Source: JAJAZB01 sp964244295 (GTDB taxonomy: Bacteria > Bacteroidota > Bacteroidia > Cytophagales > Spirosomataceae). Taken from it: a DNA stretch of 64,000 nucleotides. A program made the position numbers and the translations under genes. The first letter of the stretch is position 1. The number at the start of each line of letters is the position of its first letter. The stretch lies in NCBI GenBank assembly GCA_964244295.1, contig CAXTIG010000012.1, positions 1 through 64,000 of the forward strand, written 5' to 3'. This document shows, one piece after another, positions 31,749-39,533 of the stretch. The notes below the pieces were generated by a model. The model did not search any database and had not been told where the DNA came from. It saw nothing but the letters and a program-made list of their open reading frames with translations.

Positions 31749-33092
31749 CTATTTTTTGATCAAGACCGTCAGGCCAGCCTGAACGGACATCGTTTTATGG
31801 AGCGTGGTCGTGCAGGTCTGGGGGTTGTAGTCGTGTTCCGTGACGATGGAGCCGCTAACCCGCAGCACCAATTTGGTGTAGCCATTCACCACCTCGGCAC
31901 TAAGCACCTCAACCGTACCGGATTCGGTCAGGGCCTTCTGACAATTCGCGTAGTAGGACTCGCCCCCGGCCTCTAGATTCGTGGCGGAAAAATCCATCGC
32001 ACTGATCGAAGTGCCGTGCTGGTAATCCGGGCTAAAAGCGTGCGACCCGACCGAGATATCGTTGATGGTGACCTGAAGCGTACCGTCTTTACCGGCCGCG
32101 TTCGCTCCCGATGCCAGGATGACGACTTGCCCGTTCACCAACCCGCCCAGCGTACTGATGTTCGTGTCGAACGCGTGCCCGTTGATGGTGAGGTAATCGC
32201 CTTTGGCAATGGTGACCAGGCTCGACAGCAGAAACACGGCCTTCCCGCCCGGATTTTTCAACTCAACCGTCACCATCACGGGGTTGGTCGCTGGTTTGCC
32301 CGACGGGGCCACGTACAGGATCTGCCCGGTCTGTCGGTTCTGACTTACCGTTCCAAAAGTCCGGTCTTTGGGTGTTGCAGTGGTCCAGTCCACGCCGTTG
32401 AGGTAGAGCTTCGCAACATCCTTGCCGGCATCCGTGTAGTAGGGGGTTAACGGAGCCAGCAGGTCGGAATTTTCCTTCGCAAACGTGGCCTCATCGGCCA
32501 CTTTCGACAGCTTCAACTCCAGCGTTTCGTTCACGTTGACGGCGGTCTCCTCCGGGTTCAACTTGTACTGGGTAATCAAGGCCCACCAGGCGCCTTTTTT
32601 CAGTTTAGTCGTCACGGTCTTTCTGGCCTTGTCGGCCGTTGCCAGCCGAGTCATCAACCAGGCGTTTCGGCCATCCTGAAAAGCAACCCCCAGGGCCTCT
32701 ACCGAACCAGCCGCTACTTCCTGATCCTGGTACGTGTACGCCAGCGTAACGGGCTGCTCGAAGGCCAGCCCCGCCGGACTCACCTTGATCCCGAAGCCCA
32801 CGCCGTTGGGGGCCTTGTTTTCGCCGGTCTGCACGGTAATCGCCGTTTCCTTGCTGACCGCCCCGGCCGGAAACGTCAGCGTAATTTTACCGTCGGGCGT
32901 CGTCAGCGTTCCCCCGGCGGGGCCGATGGTTTTGGTCACGGGTGCGCCAAGCACCATACCCACCTCCGTGGGAAGGGCCGTTAAGCTGTCGATGGGCGGC
33001 AGCCCCGCGCCGGAATTGGGAACAATACCGTCGGGCTGGCAGGCCAGCAGGGTAATCAAGGCCAAAACGGGCAAAAGTTGGATGCGTTGCAT
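31749..33092 (-). CDS. ZU5-like domain lipoprotein, paralogue B
   Basis: 447 residues, same layout as paralogue A: lipobox LITLLAC, ZU5-like IGPAGGTLTTPDGKITLTFPAGAVSKETAITV, KGAWWALITQYKLNPEE, a NPVMVTVELKNPGGKAVFLL beta domain and a C-terminal domain with two Cys (YYANCQ and QTCTT). ZU5 domains are protein-protein interaction modules in animals and also occur in bacterial surface proteins with UPA or peptidase domains; no peptidase is fused here. The gene lies 48 bases downstream of the carboxypeptidase-regulatory lipoprotein, likely one unit. Confidence 0.8.
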   Translation of the reverse strand: MQRIQLLPVLALITLLACQPDGIVPNSGAGLPPIDSLTALPTEVGMVLGAPVTKTIGPAGGTLTTPDGKITLTFPAGAVSKETAITVQTGENKAPNGVGFGIKVSPAGLAFEQPVTLAYTYQDQEVAAGSVEALGVAFQDGRNAWLMTRLATADKARKTVTTKLKKGAWWALITQYKLNPEETAVNVNETLELKLSKVADEATFAKENSDLLAPLTPYYTDAGKDVAKLYLNGVDWTTATPKDRTFGTVSQNRQTGQILYVAPSGKPATNPVMVTVELKNPGGKAVFLLSSLVTIAKGDYLTINGHAFDTNISTLGGLVNGQVVILASGANAAGKDGTLQVTINDISVGSHAFSPDYQHGTSISAMDFSATNLEAGGESYYANCQKALTESGTVEVLSAEVVNGYTKLVLRVSGSIVTEHDYNPQTCTTTLHKTMSVQAGLTVLIKK

Positions 33093-33140
33093 GGTTGAAA
33101 AGGGAGAGGGTGTGAGGGATTGTGGAGAACTTCAGCGCGA

Positions 33141-33947
33141 CTACCGGTTGGTAAACCGAATGCGCATCATGTTGGCGTAGTAGGAGGATTCGCGCCCGGT
33201 GAAGTCCACCGTCACCGACGGACTGTACGCCATGTCATCGGCCAGGGCATCGCCCACCCGCAGGGCTTCGCCCGTGGGTTTGTACACCGCCGTGACCGTG
33301 TAGCGACCCATCGGCACGTCTTTCAGGTACGCGTCGTAACGCTTGGCGGCCCGCAGTTTTAGGGTTTGGCCCGTCGAGCCGTCGATGAGTGGACCGACCG
33401 GCGTGAAGGTGAACTCGATGTTTTCGTTGTCGCGCAGCCCGTCGGCGTTCGCATCGCGCAGCAGTTCCACCGTGCCGCCGTAGTACAGATCCAGGCTCAG
33501 GTCGGGCACGTGGCCGCTGAGTCTCCACTGAAAATTGCGCACTGGTTTTTCGTCTTCGGTAAAGGAATCCGGGTTTTCGGGGTCGAGGGGAAGTTTGTAC
33601 ACCCGGCCGTTGTAAGTCTTCAGGAGGTAGCCCTTCGCGCCCCACACGCCCAGGCCCGAAACCAGGGCGATCCGGTAGCTGCCGTCGGCGTTGGAAGTCA
33701 CTTCCGAACCCCGGTCTTTCACGACCGTGTTGTAGGAATAAATCGTGGCCCCGGCCAGGGGCCTGCCTTGCGGGTCGGTCACGGTGCCGATCACGTACCC
33801 GGCCTTGCCGCCGGTGGGGGTGTCGATGGGACCATCGGGATCGTCGGGGGGGACGGTCTGCGGCTGGCAGGCGCTGAAGAGGAGCAAACTGCCCAGGGCT
33901 AGCCGCGCAAGGCTAGTCAGGGTGCGGAGGGAAGGGAGTCGGTTCAT
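33141..33947 (-). CDS. lipoprotein with carboxypeptidase-regulatory-like (CarboxypepD_reg) domain
   Basis: 268 residues. Lipobox LLLFSAC, a Pro/Asp linker, then a beta-sandwich domain VIGTVTDPQGRPLAGATIYSYN with NADGSYRIAL, typical of CarboxypepD_reg/CNA-B-like modules, followed by a second beta domain with DANADGLRDNENIEF, possibly Ca-binding. Probably surface-attached. It is first in the B transcript, just downstream of promoter B. The ATG at 33947 is preferred because it gives a lipobox at a proper distance. Confidence 0.78.
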   Translation of the reverse strand: MNRLPSLRTLTSLARLALGSLLLFSACQPQTVPPDDPDGPIDTPTGGKAGYVIGTVTDPQGRPLAGATIYSYNTVVKDRGSEVTSNADGSYRIALVSGLGVWGAKGYLLKTYNGRVYKLPLDPENPDSFTEDEKPVRNFQWRLSGHVPDLSLDLYYGGTVELLRDANADGLRDNENIEFTFTPVGPLIDGSTGQTLKLRAAKRYDAYLKDVPMGRYTVTAVYKPTGEALRVGDALADDMAYSPSVTVDFTGRESSYYANMMRIRFTNR

Positions 33948-33977
33948 GGGAGAGAAGCGTTGGTTGGGTAAACAACA

Positions 33978-34009
33978 CAAACCTACCCGGCCCGACCCCC
34001 GGCTTCAAC
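33978..34009 (-). promoter_or_regulatory. promoter B of the lipoprotein island
   Basis: On the minus strand GTTGAA, 20-base spacer (GCCGGGGGTCGGGCCGGG), TAGGTTTG, a full match to the Bacteroidota TTG/TAnnTTTG pattern. It is 31 bases before the ATG at 33947 and has the same 32-base span as promoters A and C. Confidence 0.65.
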
Positions 34010-34053
34010 GGGCAGTGGGCTGGGTTGGGGAATGAAGCGCATCAACTGAGCAA

Positions 34054-34202
34054 TTGAGGGCCTGAGTTGCAAACGGGCCTAAACAAACCCACCCCCGATC
34101 CCTTGAGGGCCTGAGTTGCAAACGGGCCTAAACAAACCCACCCCCGATCCCTCCCGCCAGGTGGTGGGAAAAGATCGGGGGTGGGTTTGTTTAGGCCCGT
34201 TT
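34054..34202. repeat. 49-bp tandem duplication plus inverted third copy
   Basis: 34054-34102 and 34103-34151 are identical 49-base units. The last 30 bases of the unit recur as an exact inverted copy at 34173-34202 (GATCGGGGGTGGG and TTTGTTTAGGCCCG). The result is a strong hairpin with a choice of two left arms. It occupies the middle of the 305-base gap between the lipoprotein genes at 33947 and 34253; nothing else is seen in that gap besides promoter B. Confidence 0.95.
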
Positions 34203-34252
34203 CGGGGCGGGCTGGTTGGCGGGAAGTGGCGTACCCGTTGACCTGACCCGGC

Positions 34253-34870
34253 TTATTCCTTTTTGTAATAAATCAGGTCTCCGCTTTGAAAGTAACGGCC
34301 CCGGCTGTTTTCGCCCAACGTGCAGGCCCAGTCGATGTACGTCTGCGGGTACAGTTTGGCGGGGTCTACGTCGTGCATGAACACGTCGTTGTCGTACAGT
34401 TTGCCTCGGATGGGGTAAAATTTGAAGATCAGGCCGTCGCCGGTTGTTTCGATTTCAAACGTGCCGTCTTCTTCCACGCGTTCGGTGTTTTCCGAGGTGT
34501 AGGTAGCCGTCGAGGCCGTCACGAGGCTGAATCCGGTTCCGTCGGCGTTGAGGTGGTACAACGACCCAAACGACCAGGCCGGCACCGTGTGGCCGTTGGG
34601 CCTGACCACGTTGGTGCCGCTGACGCTGGTGGACAGCCACTCGCCGACGAATTCGGCGGGCACCGGCTTGCGGGGAGCGCTGCCGTAATCCGGGCCGGGG
34701 TCCGCCTGCGGCTGGCAACTCGCCCCGCTGAGCAACCCGGCCACCGAAAAAGCGATTTTCAAAAACGTGAGAAGCCGGGTGTTTGCGAAGAAAGCAGAAA
34801 CGCGGGTGCCGGTCGGGGCGAATTCAGGCGCGAGGTCCTGAAAGGTGATGATTTTTCTGAGCGATTTCAT
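34253..34870 (-). CDS. lipoprotein of unknown function
   Basis: 205 residues. A long N-terminal stretch precedes a hydrophobic segment ending in LLSGASC, which fits a lipobox near residue 52; an alternative shorter start is possible but no ATG is available. The mature part has AEFVGEWLSTSVSG and FSLVTASTATYTSENTERVEEDGTFEIETTGDGLIFKFYP, beta-rich and lipocalin-like. It lies 73 bases downstream of paralogue C and is probably cotranscribed. Confidence 0.65.
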   Translation of the reverse strand: MKSLRKIITFQDLAPEFAPTGTRVSAFFANTRLLTFLKIAFSVAGLLSGASCQPQADPGPDYGSAPRKPVPAEFVGEWLSTSVSGTNVVRPNGHTVPAWSFGSLYHLNADGTGFSLVTASTATYTSENTERVEEDGTFEIETTGDGLIFKFYPIRGKLYDNDVFMHDVDPAKLYPQTYIDWACTLGENSRGRYFQSGDLIYYKKE

Positions 34871-34943
34871 GGCTGATAACGGGAGTTGATTGGTTGAAAA
34901 AAGGATGGTACTGGGGTGAAAATGCGTTTTTAGAGACCGAGCG

Positions 34944-36227
34944 TCAGGGATGGGTGGTCATGTAAAACTCGCCGCTGAGGGCCGGACCGGCGGACGTACA
35001 CTGGCTTTCGACGGGAATCACATTGCCGGAAAACGTCCCGGTGACGGCGTGCCGGACGTCGTCGTAGCGGGTGATGGTCACCCGACCCTGGGCTTCGTAG
35101 CTGGTGCCGTTGCAAAACCACTGGCCCGTGTTGTAATCGGTGTACTTGCCGCCGGGCGGGTCGATTCCGAGCTTAATCTGACTCTTCCCCGGCTCGCCGA
35201 TGTCCCCGAAAGGAAAGGTGCCTTCCCCACCGCCCGTTGACGTGATTTGGATGGCGGCGTTGCGATTGCCCGCCGAAATCAGCATAAAATTCGGGTCGTC
35301 GTCGTCGAGGCCGCCGGTGGTCAACTGGTATTCTTTTCCCGCGAACTTCAGTCGGAAATACCCCGTGCCGATAAAAATTTCCCGCAGCAGAATCAACTTT
35401 CGGGGGCTGTTCTGAAACGTAAGCTCCGCCGACAGGGTGACCGGATTTTGCTGCGGAACGTGCGCGGGAGCCTGGTAGGTGGCCTTGTAGCCGTTGGCCC
35501 GAACGCTGCCGTTGCGCGCATCGCCCGCTACCGACCACTTGACGCCGCCGCCGGAACGATACGCCAGGGGCGCTTCCCCCGGACCGGGCGGCAACAACGG
35601 CTCCAGCAAGGCGCTCACCTCAAAATCAGCCGATTCGCCGTAGTACAAAATGGAGCCTTGCTCTTCCCCGCCGTTCAGCGCAAACTTGTCCAACTGGGCC
35701 AGTTCGTAGGGACTCCAGTCGCTGAAGTGCGGCATGGGTACGGAAATCTGGTGCCGGGCGGTGTCGGTTTGAACCCCCGCCACGGCGTACCAAATGCCGT
35801 CGGCCTTTTGGTAGGCGACGCCGAACGCCGCCGGGTCGTGGCTGGAGGCCGCCGCCGGGACGTAGCCGAACGTGAGCGTCGCCGGTTTGCTAAACTGAGT
35901 TCCTTCCGGCAGAAAGCGGTACGCCGGTCCGAGGCCGTTGGGAGCCGGGTTGGTGATGGGCTGAATGCTGAGGACCGTGGCTTTCGCCAGTGCCCCGGCC
36001 GGTAGCAGCAGGCGGACGTTGCCATCGGGCGTGGTGAGGGTACCGCCTTCGGGACCAATGGTTTTGCTCACCAACTCACCGTTGGGCTGACCCACCCCGG
36101 TTACTTCGCCCGCTGGGTTGGTGGGGTCAGGACCGGGTGCGGGGTCTGGTTCGGACGGATTCGGCTGGCAGGCAGCGAGCAGGACACAAAGTGCCCACCC
36201 GACCACCCGGTAGTGCGTGCGGTTCAT
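34944..36227 (-). CDS. ZU5-like domain lipoprotein, paralogue C
   Basis: 427 residues. Lipobox CVLLAAC, a linker rich in Pro and Asp (PSEPDPAPGPDPTNP), ZU5-like IGPEGGTLTTPDGNVRLLLPAGALAKATVLSI, then HFSDWSPYELAQLDKF, NPVTLSAELTFQNSPRKLIL and a C-terminal domain (RVTITRYDDVRHAVTGTFSGNV) that resembles DUF6252. The same domain order as paralogues A and B, but more diverged. The ATG (36227) is 20 bases after the YD-like lipoprotein stop, so the two are in one unit from promoter C. Confidence 0.8.
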   Translation of the reverse strand: MNRTHYRVVGWALCVLLAACQPNPSEPDPAPGPDPTNPAGEVTGVGQPNGELVSKTIGPEGGTLTTPDGNVRLLLPAGALAKATVLSIQPITNPAPNGLGPAYRFLPEGTQFSKPATLTFGYVPAAASSHDPAAFGVAYQKADGIWYAVAGVQTDTARHQISVPMPHFSDWSPYELAQLDKFALNGGEEQGSILYYGESADFEVSALLEPLLPPGPGEAPLAYRSGGGVKWSVAGDARNGSVRANGYKATYQAPAHVPQQNPVTLSAELTFQNSPRKLILLREIFIGTGYFRLKFAGKEYQLTTGGLDDDDPNFMLISAGNRNAAIQITSTGGGEGTFPFGDIGEPGKSQIKLGIDPPGGKYTDYNTGQWFCNGTSYEAQGRVTITRYDDVRHAVTGTFSGNVIPVESQCTSAGPALSGEFYMTTHP

Positions 36228-36247
36228 GGCTGTTGGGTTGGGGGAGT

Positions 36248-37198
36248 TTAGTACGAATACGTGGACGTCAGGGTACCGCCTGGGCCGCTGCGCACGCACT
36301 GGGTTGGATAACCCTGGCCGTTATACGCGTACACGAAGGTTTCCCGGCTGATTTCCGACCCGTCTTTGAAACGCACGATTTTGGTGCCGTAGTTACTGAC
36401 CCGGAACGTCACATCGGGCAGGTAAGGGTAGGTAGTCAGCAGGTTTTCGACGTGTTTGCCTTCGTCCAGGTAGTTTCCGTAGTGCGTCGTCGTCTCCAAC
36501 GCGTAGTCACCCGATGCCGGACTTTTTACGAACTGAGAAACCACGCGCAGGTTGCCCCGGCTGTCGTATTGGTAGGTTTGCCGGGTTTCCTGCAACCCAT
36601 TGGTGCGGTTTTCGGTATCGACCTGGAGCAACTGGTTCGTTGTCGAATACGCGTACCCGTGTACGTTCAGGCGTTTCCCAGCCGACGAGTATTCTTCCGT
36701 GCGCGTCACGCGGTCGCCCTCGTAGAGGTACCGCACGGAACCGCCCCCGGCGATGTCAACCCGGTTGAGCCGCTGGTCGGGGCCGTACAGAAACTGGTAC
36801 ACAGTGCGTTGAACCCGACCCGTGCTCTGGCTGGCTACGTACTGGCTCGTGTACTGCACGGGTTTCCCCTCGGCGTCGGCGTTGATTTCCTGAAAATCCC
36901 GCGAAGACCAGGCAATTTTCAGGGTTTTGAAAACCCCAACCGGACCACCCGGCTTCGGCCCCGTTGAATCGCCGGGGAGCGGGCCGTTGGGAGTACCGGG
37001 CTTGGAACCCGTCGAGTCGCCCGGCACGGAGCCGGTGTCGCCGGGAAGTTTGATGGGCTCAACCGAGGAGCGATGGCAGGCCGTTGCGAGCAGTGCGGCG
37101 GCGAGGACGAGGGTGAATCGGTTGAAAAAAGGCCGATTGTCTTGCGGGTGAACGGGTGCCAGCGAAGCACCGGAGCGGGCGTTTTTTGACGTTTTCAT
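36248..37198 (-). CDS. lipoprotein with YD/RHS-like repeats
   Basis: 316 residues. Hydrophobic signal with lipobox LLATAC, a spacer with repeated PGDSTGSKPG/PGDSTGPKPG units, then a beta-rich body with YD-type repeats: RLNRVDIAGGGSVRYLYEGDRV, YQYDSRGNLRVVSQFV, FVYAYNGQGYPTQCVR. Such repeats occur in RHS and surface proteins, and similar short ones are common Bacteroidota lipoproteins of unknown role. It is the first gene after promoter C. The ATG 37198 is chosen from the signal peptide. Confidence 0.75.
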   Translation of the reverse strand: MKTSKNARSGASLAPVHPQDNRPFFNRFTLVLAAALLATACHRSSVEPIKLPGDTGSVPGDSTGSKPGTPNGPLPGDSTGPKPGGPVGVFKTLKIAWSSRDFQEINADAEGKPVQYTSQYVASQSTGRVQRTVYQFLYGPDQRLNRVDIAGGGSVRYLYEGDRVTRTEEYSSAGKRLNVHGYAYSTTNQLLQVDTENRTNGLQETRQTYQYDSRGNLRVVSQFVKSPASGDYALETTTHYGNYLDEGKHVENLLTTYPYLPDVTFRVSNYGTKIVRFKDGSEISRETFVYAYNGQGYPTQCVRSGPGGTLTSTYSY

Positions 37199-37260
37199 GA
37201 GAAAGAAAAATTGGGATGAGTGAGAAGCAGCGGGTAGGCTGCCGTTCTGGTTGAACGACA

Positions 37261-37292
37261 CAAAACTGGCCGACAACCCCCGCTCCCGAAAC
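37261..37292 (-). promoter_or_regulatory. promoter C of the lipoprotein island
   Basis: On the minus strand GTTTCG, G-rich spacer (GGAGCGGGGGTTGTCGGC), CAGTTTTG. The 32-base span and TTTTG end match promoters A and B; the -33 part is weaker. It lies 63 bases before the ATG of the YD-like lipoprotein. Confidence 0.5.
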
Positions 37293-37400
37293 GGCGCGGC
37301 CCCCGAACGGGTACGAATTGCTTCCGAAACGTTGGATTTCATGCCCCGAATCGGGGCGGATGGAAGGGGCTGGGCGGGTCGTTGACGCACCCGTCTTTTT

Positions 37401-37590
37401 TCAACGGAGCAAGTCGATGGCTTGCTCCAGCGCCCGGTTGTGCCCTGCTTTCAACTCGGCGGGCTGATTCTTAGCCAGCACCGTTGGGGTGATGCCACGG
37501 AATAACGCGCATCCTGACCTGAATCTGCCGGTACGAATCAGGCTGATTTTTTCCCGTAGAACAAGCCCACCCGTTGGGAATCGAGGTCAG
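37401..37590 (-). pseudogene. C-terminal remnant of an S41-family peptidase
   Basis: Reading the minus strand from about 37590, one frame runs for about 60 codons to a TGA at 37401-37403 and ends RGITPTVLAKNQPAELKAG followed by HNRALEQAIDLLR. That matches the end of S41 (C-terminal processing/tail-specific type) peptidases, where GI/VxPD..V is followed by AGxDxxLExAIxLL. The catalytic part is missing and no start is present, so it is a gene relic. It occupies most of the gap of 388 bases between the YD-like lipoprotein and phzF-like genes, the rest being promoter C. Confidence 0.5.
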
Positions 37591-38486
37591 CTAACCGATT
37601 CGATCCCAATTTCTACCCGATGCGACACCTGAGCACGTCCGCCTACCATTAGTCCAGTGATAACGCCGTGTTCCAGATGAAGCCGCACTGTTAGCACACT
37701 CGGTGACGGAGGGTGCATCAGATGACCCTGTTCGATGAGAAAGGTCGTTTTCTTCAACGGCAGAAATTCATGCAGATAGCAGGCCAGTGGCCCAGCCGCC
37801 ATACCCGTAGCCGCCTCTTCGGCGATACCGTAAGCGGGAGCGAACATCCGGGTACCGGCGTCCCGCCCGGGTTTTTGCCCGGTTGGCGAGAAAATGTAAT
37901 AGCCAACCAAGCCCAGTTTTTCGCTGATGGCCTTCACCGCTGACTGGTCGGGAACCACCCGCTGAACGATCCCGGCCGACTCTACGGGAACAATCAGAAA
38001 CGAATTGCCGGTATTGACAACCAGGGGCGAGAGGCCATTGAGTAGTTCAGCGGGTGACAGGCCGAGCGATTCGAGAATGGCATTCTGAGACACTTCGGGG
38101 GCTAGGCTATCCGGGGGAGTGAACGTGGGGGCCGTTTGTTCCATAAAAGCCTGAGCATCGTCCAAAACAATCAACCTAGTGCCGTCAACGGTTTCCATTG
38201 AGCTCTGCTTTTTGGTCAACAGTCCTTGTTGAGCGAGGTAAACGTACGCGGCAATCGTGGCATGGCCGCATTGTGCAATCTGACGGGTGGGGGTGAAGAA
38301 CTCCAACTTGAAGTCTGCAACCGACGACGGAGAAATAAAGGCCGTTTCGGAAAGCCCTACGTTCGTCGCAATCGTCTGTTTGGTCGTTTGATCGTAGCGT
38401 TCGGCGTTCAGGACGATGCCTGCGGCATTACCGCCTTGGGTCGTATCGACAAAGGCGTTAACAAGGTTGACTTTTACGGTTTGCAT
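37587..38486 (-). CDS. PhzF-family isomerase-like protein
   Basis: 299 residues with the PhzF fold: VNLVNAFVDTTQGGNAAGIVLNA at the N-terminus, GLSETAFI with the conserved Glu, FFTPTRQIAQCGHATIAAYVYL, and a C-terminal FAPAYGIAEEAATGMAAGPLACYL. PhzF enzymes are isomerases or epimerases; most homologues have unknown substrates. The gene is lower in GC than the surrounding genes and lies beside a peptidase relic, both suggesting import or rearrangement. It is cytosolic. Confidence 0.88.
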   Translation of the reverse strand: MQTVKVNLVNAFVDTTQGGNAAGIVLNAERYDQTTKQTIATNVGLSETAFISPSSVADFKLEFFTPTRQIAQCGHATIAAYVYLAQQGLLTKKQSSMETVDGTRLIVLDDAQAFMEQTAPTFTPPDSLAPEVSQNAILESLGLSPAELLNGLSPLVVNTGNSFLIVPVESAGIVQRVVPDQSAVKAISEKLGLVGYYIFSPTGQKPGRDAGTRMFAPAYGIAEEAATGMAAGPLACYLHEFLPLKKTTFLIEQGHLMHPPSPSVLTVRLHLEHGVITGLMVGGRAQVSHRVEIGIESVS

Positions 38487-38708
38487 GGGATTTGATAAAA
38501 GAACGTGAGATTGGTCGAATGATACGGCAGATTGAACTTGTCCTCACCGGTACAAAATGGACTTCCCTGACCCGCTTGTACTTAAAAATGGACTACGAAA
38601 AGTGACCGCTAAACCCTGTTTGTTCACGCAAGGAGGCTGAATGCAATCCATTCGAGACCCGGCAAACAACACGATAGCCCGAAGTTGACCGCTTCCGGCC
38701 TCCGGTAG
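38487..38708. other. spacer between phzF-like gene and LytTR system
   Basis: No gene is supported. On the plus strand a 27-codon frame from an ATG near 38560 begins MDFPDPLVLKNGLRKVT, which faintly resembles the N-terminus of acetyl-xylan/glucuronyl esterases, but it ends soon after. It may be another relic. Confidence 0.25.
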
Positions 38709-39533
38709 TTATTCCCCTAACCAAACTTTAAATTCCCCCGCCCGGTCCCGGCTGATGATGACTTCCTCGCTGAAGGCGGGCCGGAGCGCCGCCTTCAATT
38801 TGCCGTTGAAATAAACACTGACTTTTTCAATCGCCCGCAGTTCGACGATGAGTTGCCGGTTGAGCCGGAAGAAGCGTTCCGGGGGAAGCATACGCTCCAG
38901 TTCTTCCATCGTGTAGTCCACCATCCACTCGTGGGCGTCGCGGGTTTTGAGGTAGGAAAGTTTGTTGCGCGAGAAAAAATACGTCACCTCGTCGAGCGGC
39001 ACCGAAAACAGCCGCTGGCCCTGTTTGATGAGAAAACGATCCCGGACCAGAGGATCCCGGTCAGCCTGACGGCCGGGTTGAAGTTCCGGGCGGAGCGGGG
39101 TCGTCGGGGGCAAACTCAGGTGCCGGAGCAAATCGGTCAGCGACGATTCCAGGGTGCCGGGCGAGTCGGCCAGCGCCCGTTTCATGTCCCGCAGCTTGGT
39201 CAGGGCGCTGCGCAGGTCGTCTTCCTTGACGGGTTTCAGCAGGTAATCCACGCTGTTGACCCGGAACGCTTTGATCGCAAATTCGTCGTAAGCCGTCGTG
39301 AAAATCACCGGGCAGGTAACCGGCACCCGGTTGAAAATCTCGAAACTCTGCCCGTCGGCCAGTTCGATGTCCATCAGAATCAGGTCGGGGGCGGGCTGGG
39401 TTTGCAGCCAGGCCACCGATTCTTCCACGCTGCCGGTCGTTCCGACCACGCTGGCGTTGGGTTCCACGTCCGCCAGGAGGCGTTTCAGCTTGCGGGCGGT
39501 GGGTTCTTCGTCTTCAATGAGCAGGATAGTCAT
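38709..39533 (-). CDS. LytTR-family response regulator
   Basis: 274 residues. Receiver domain with IEDEE near residue 8, phospho-acceptor D55 (LILMDIELADGQSF) and LLKPVKEDD; a Pro/Arg-rich linker, then the LytTR DNA-binding domain (VPLDEVTYFFSRNKLSYLKTRDAHEW). It is a close paralogue of the regulator at 28036-28818. It overlaps the kinase stop by 20 bases, so translation is coupled. Confidence 0.93.
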   Translation of the reverse strand: MTILLIEDEEPTARKLKRLLADVEPNASVVGTTGSVEESVAWLQTQPAPDLILMDIELADGQSFEIFNRVPVTCPVIFTTAYDEFAIKAFRVNSVDYLLKPVKEDDLRSALTKLRDMKRALADSPGTLESSLTDLLRHLSLPPTTPLRPELQPGRQADRDPLVRDRFLIKQGQRLFSVPLDEVTYFFSRNKLSYLKTRDAHEWMVDYTMEELERMLPPERFFRLNRQLIVELRAIEKVSVYFNGKLKAALRPAFSEEVIISRDRAGEFKVWLGE

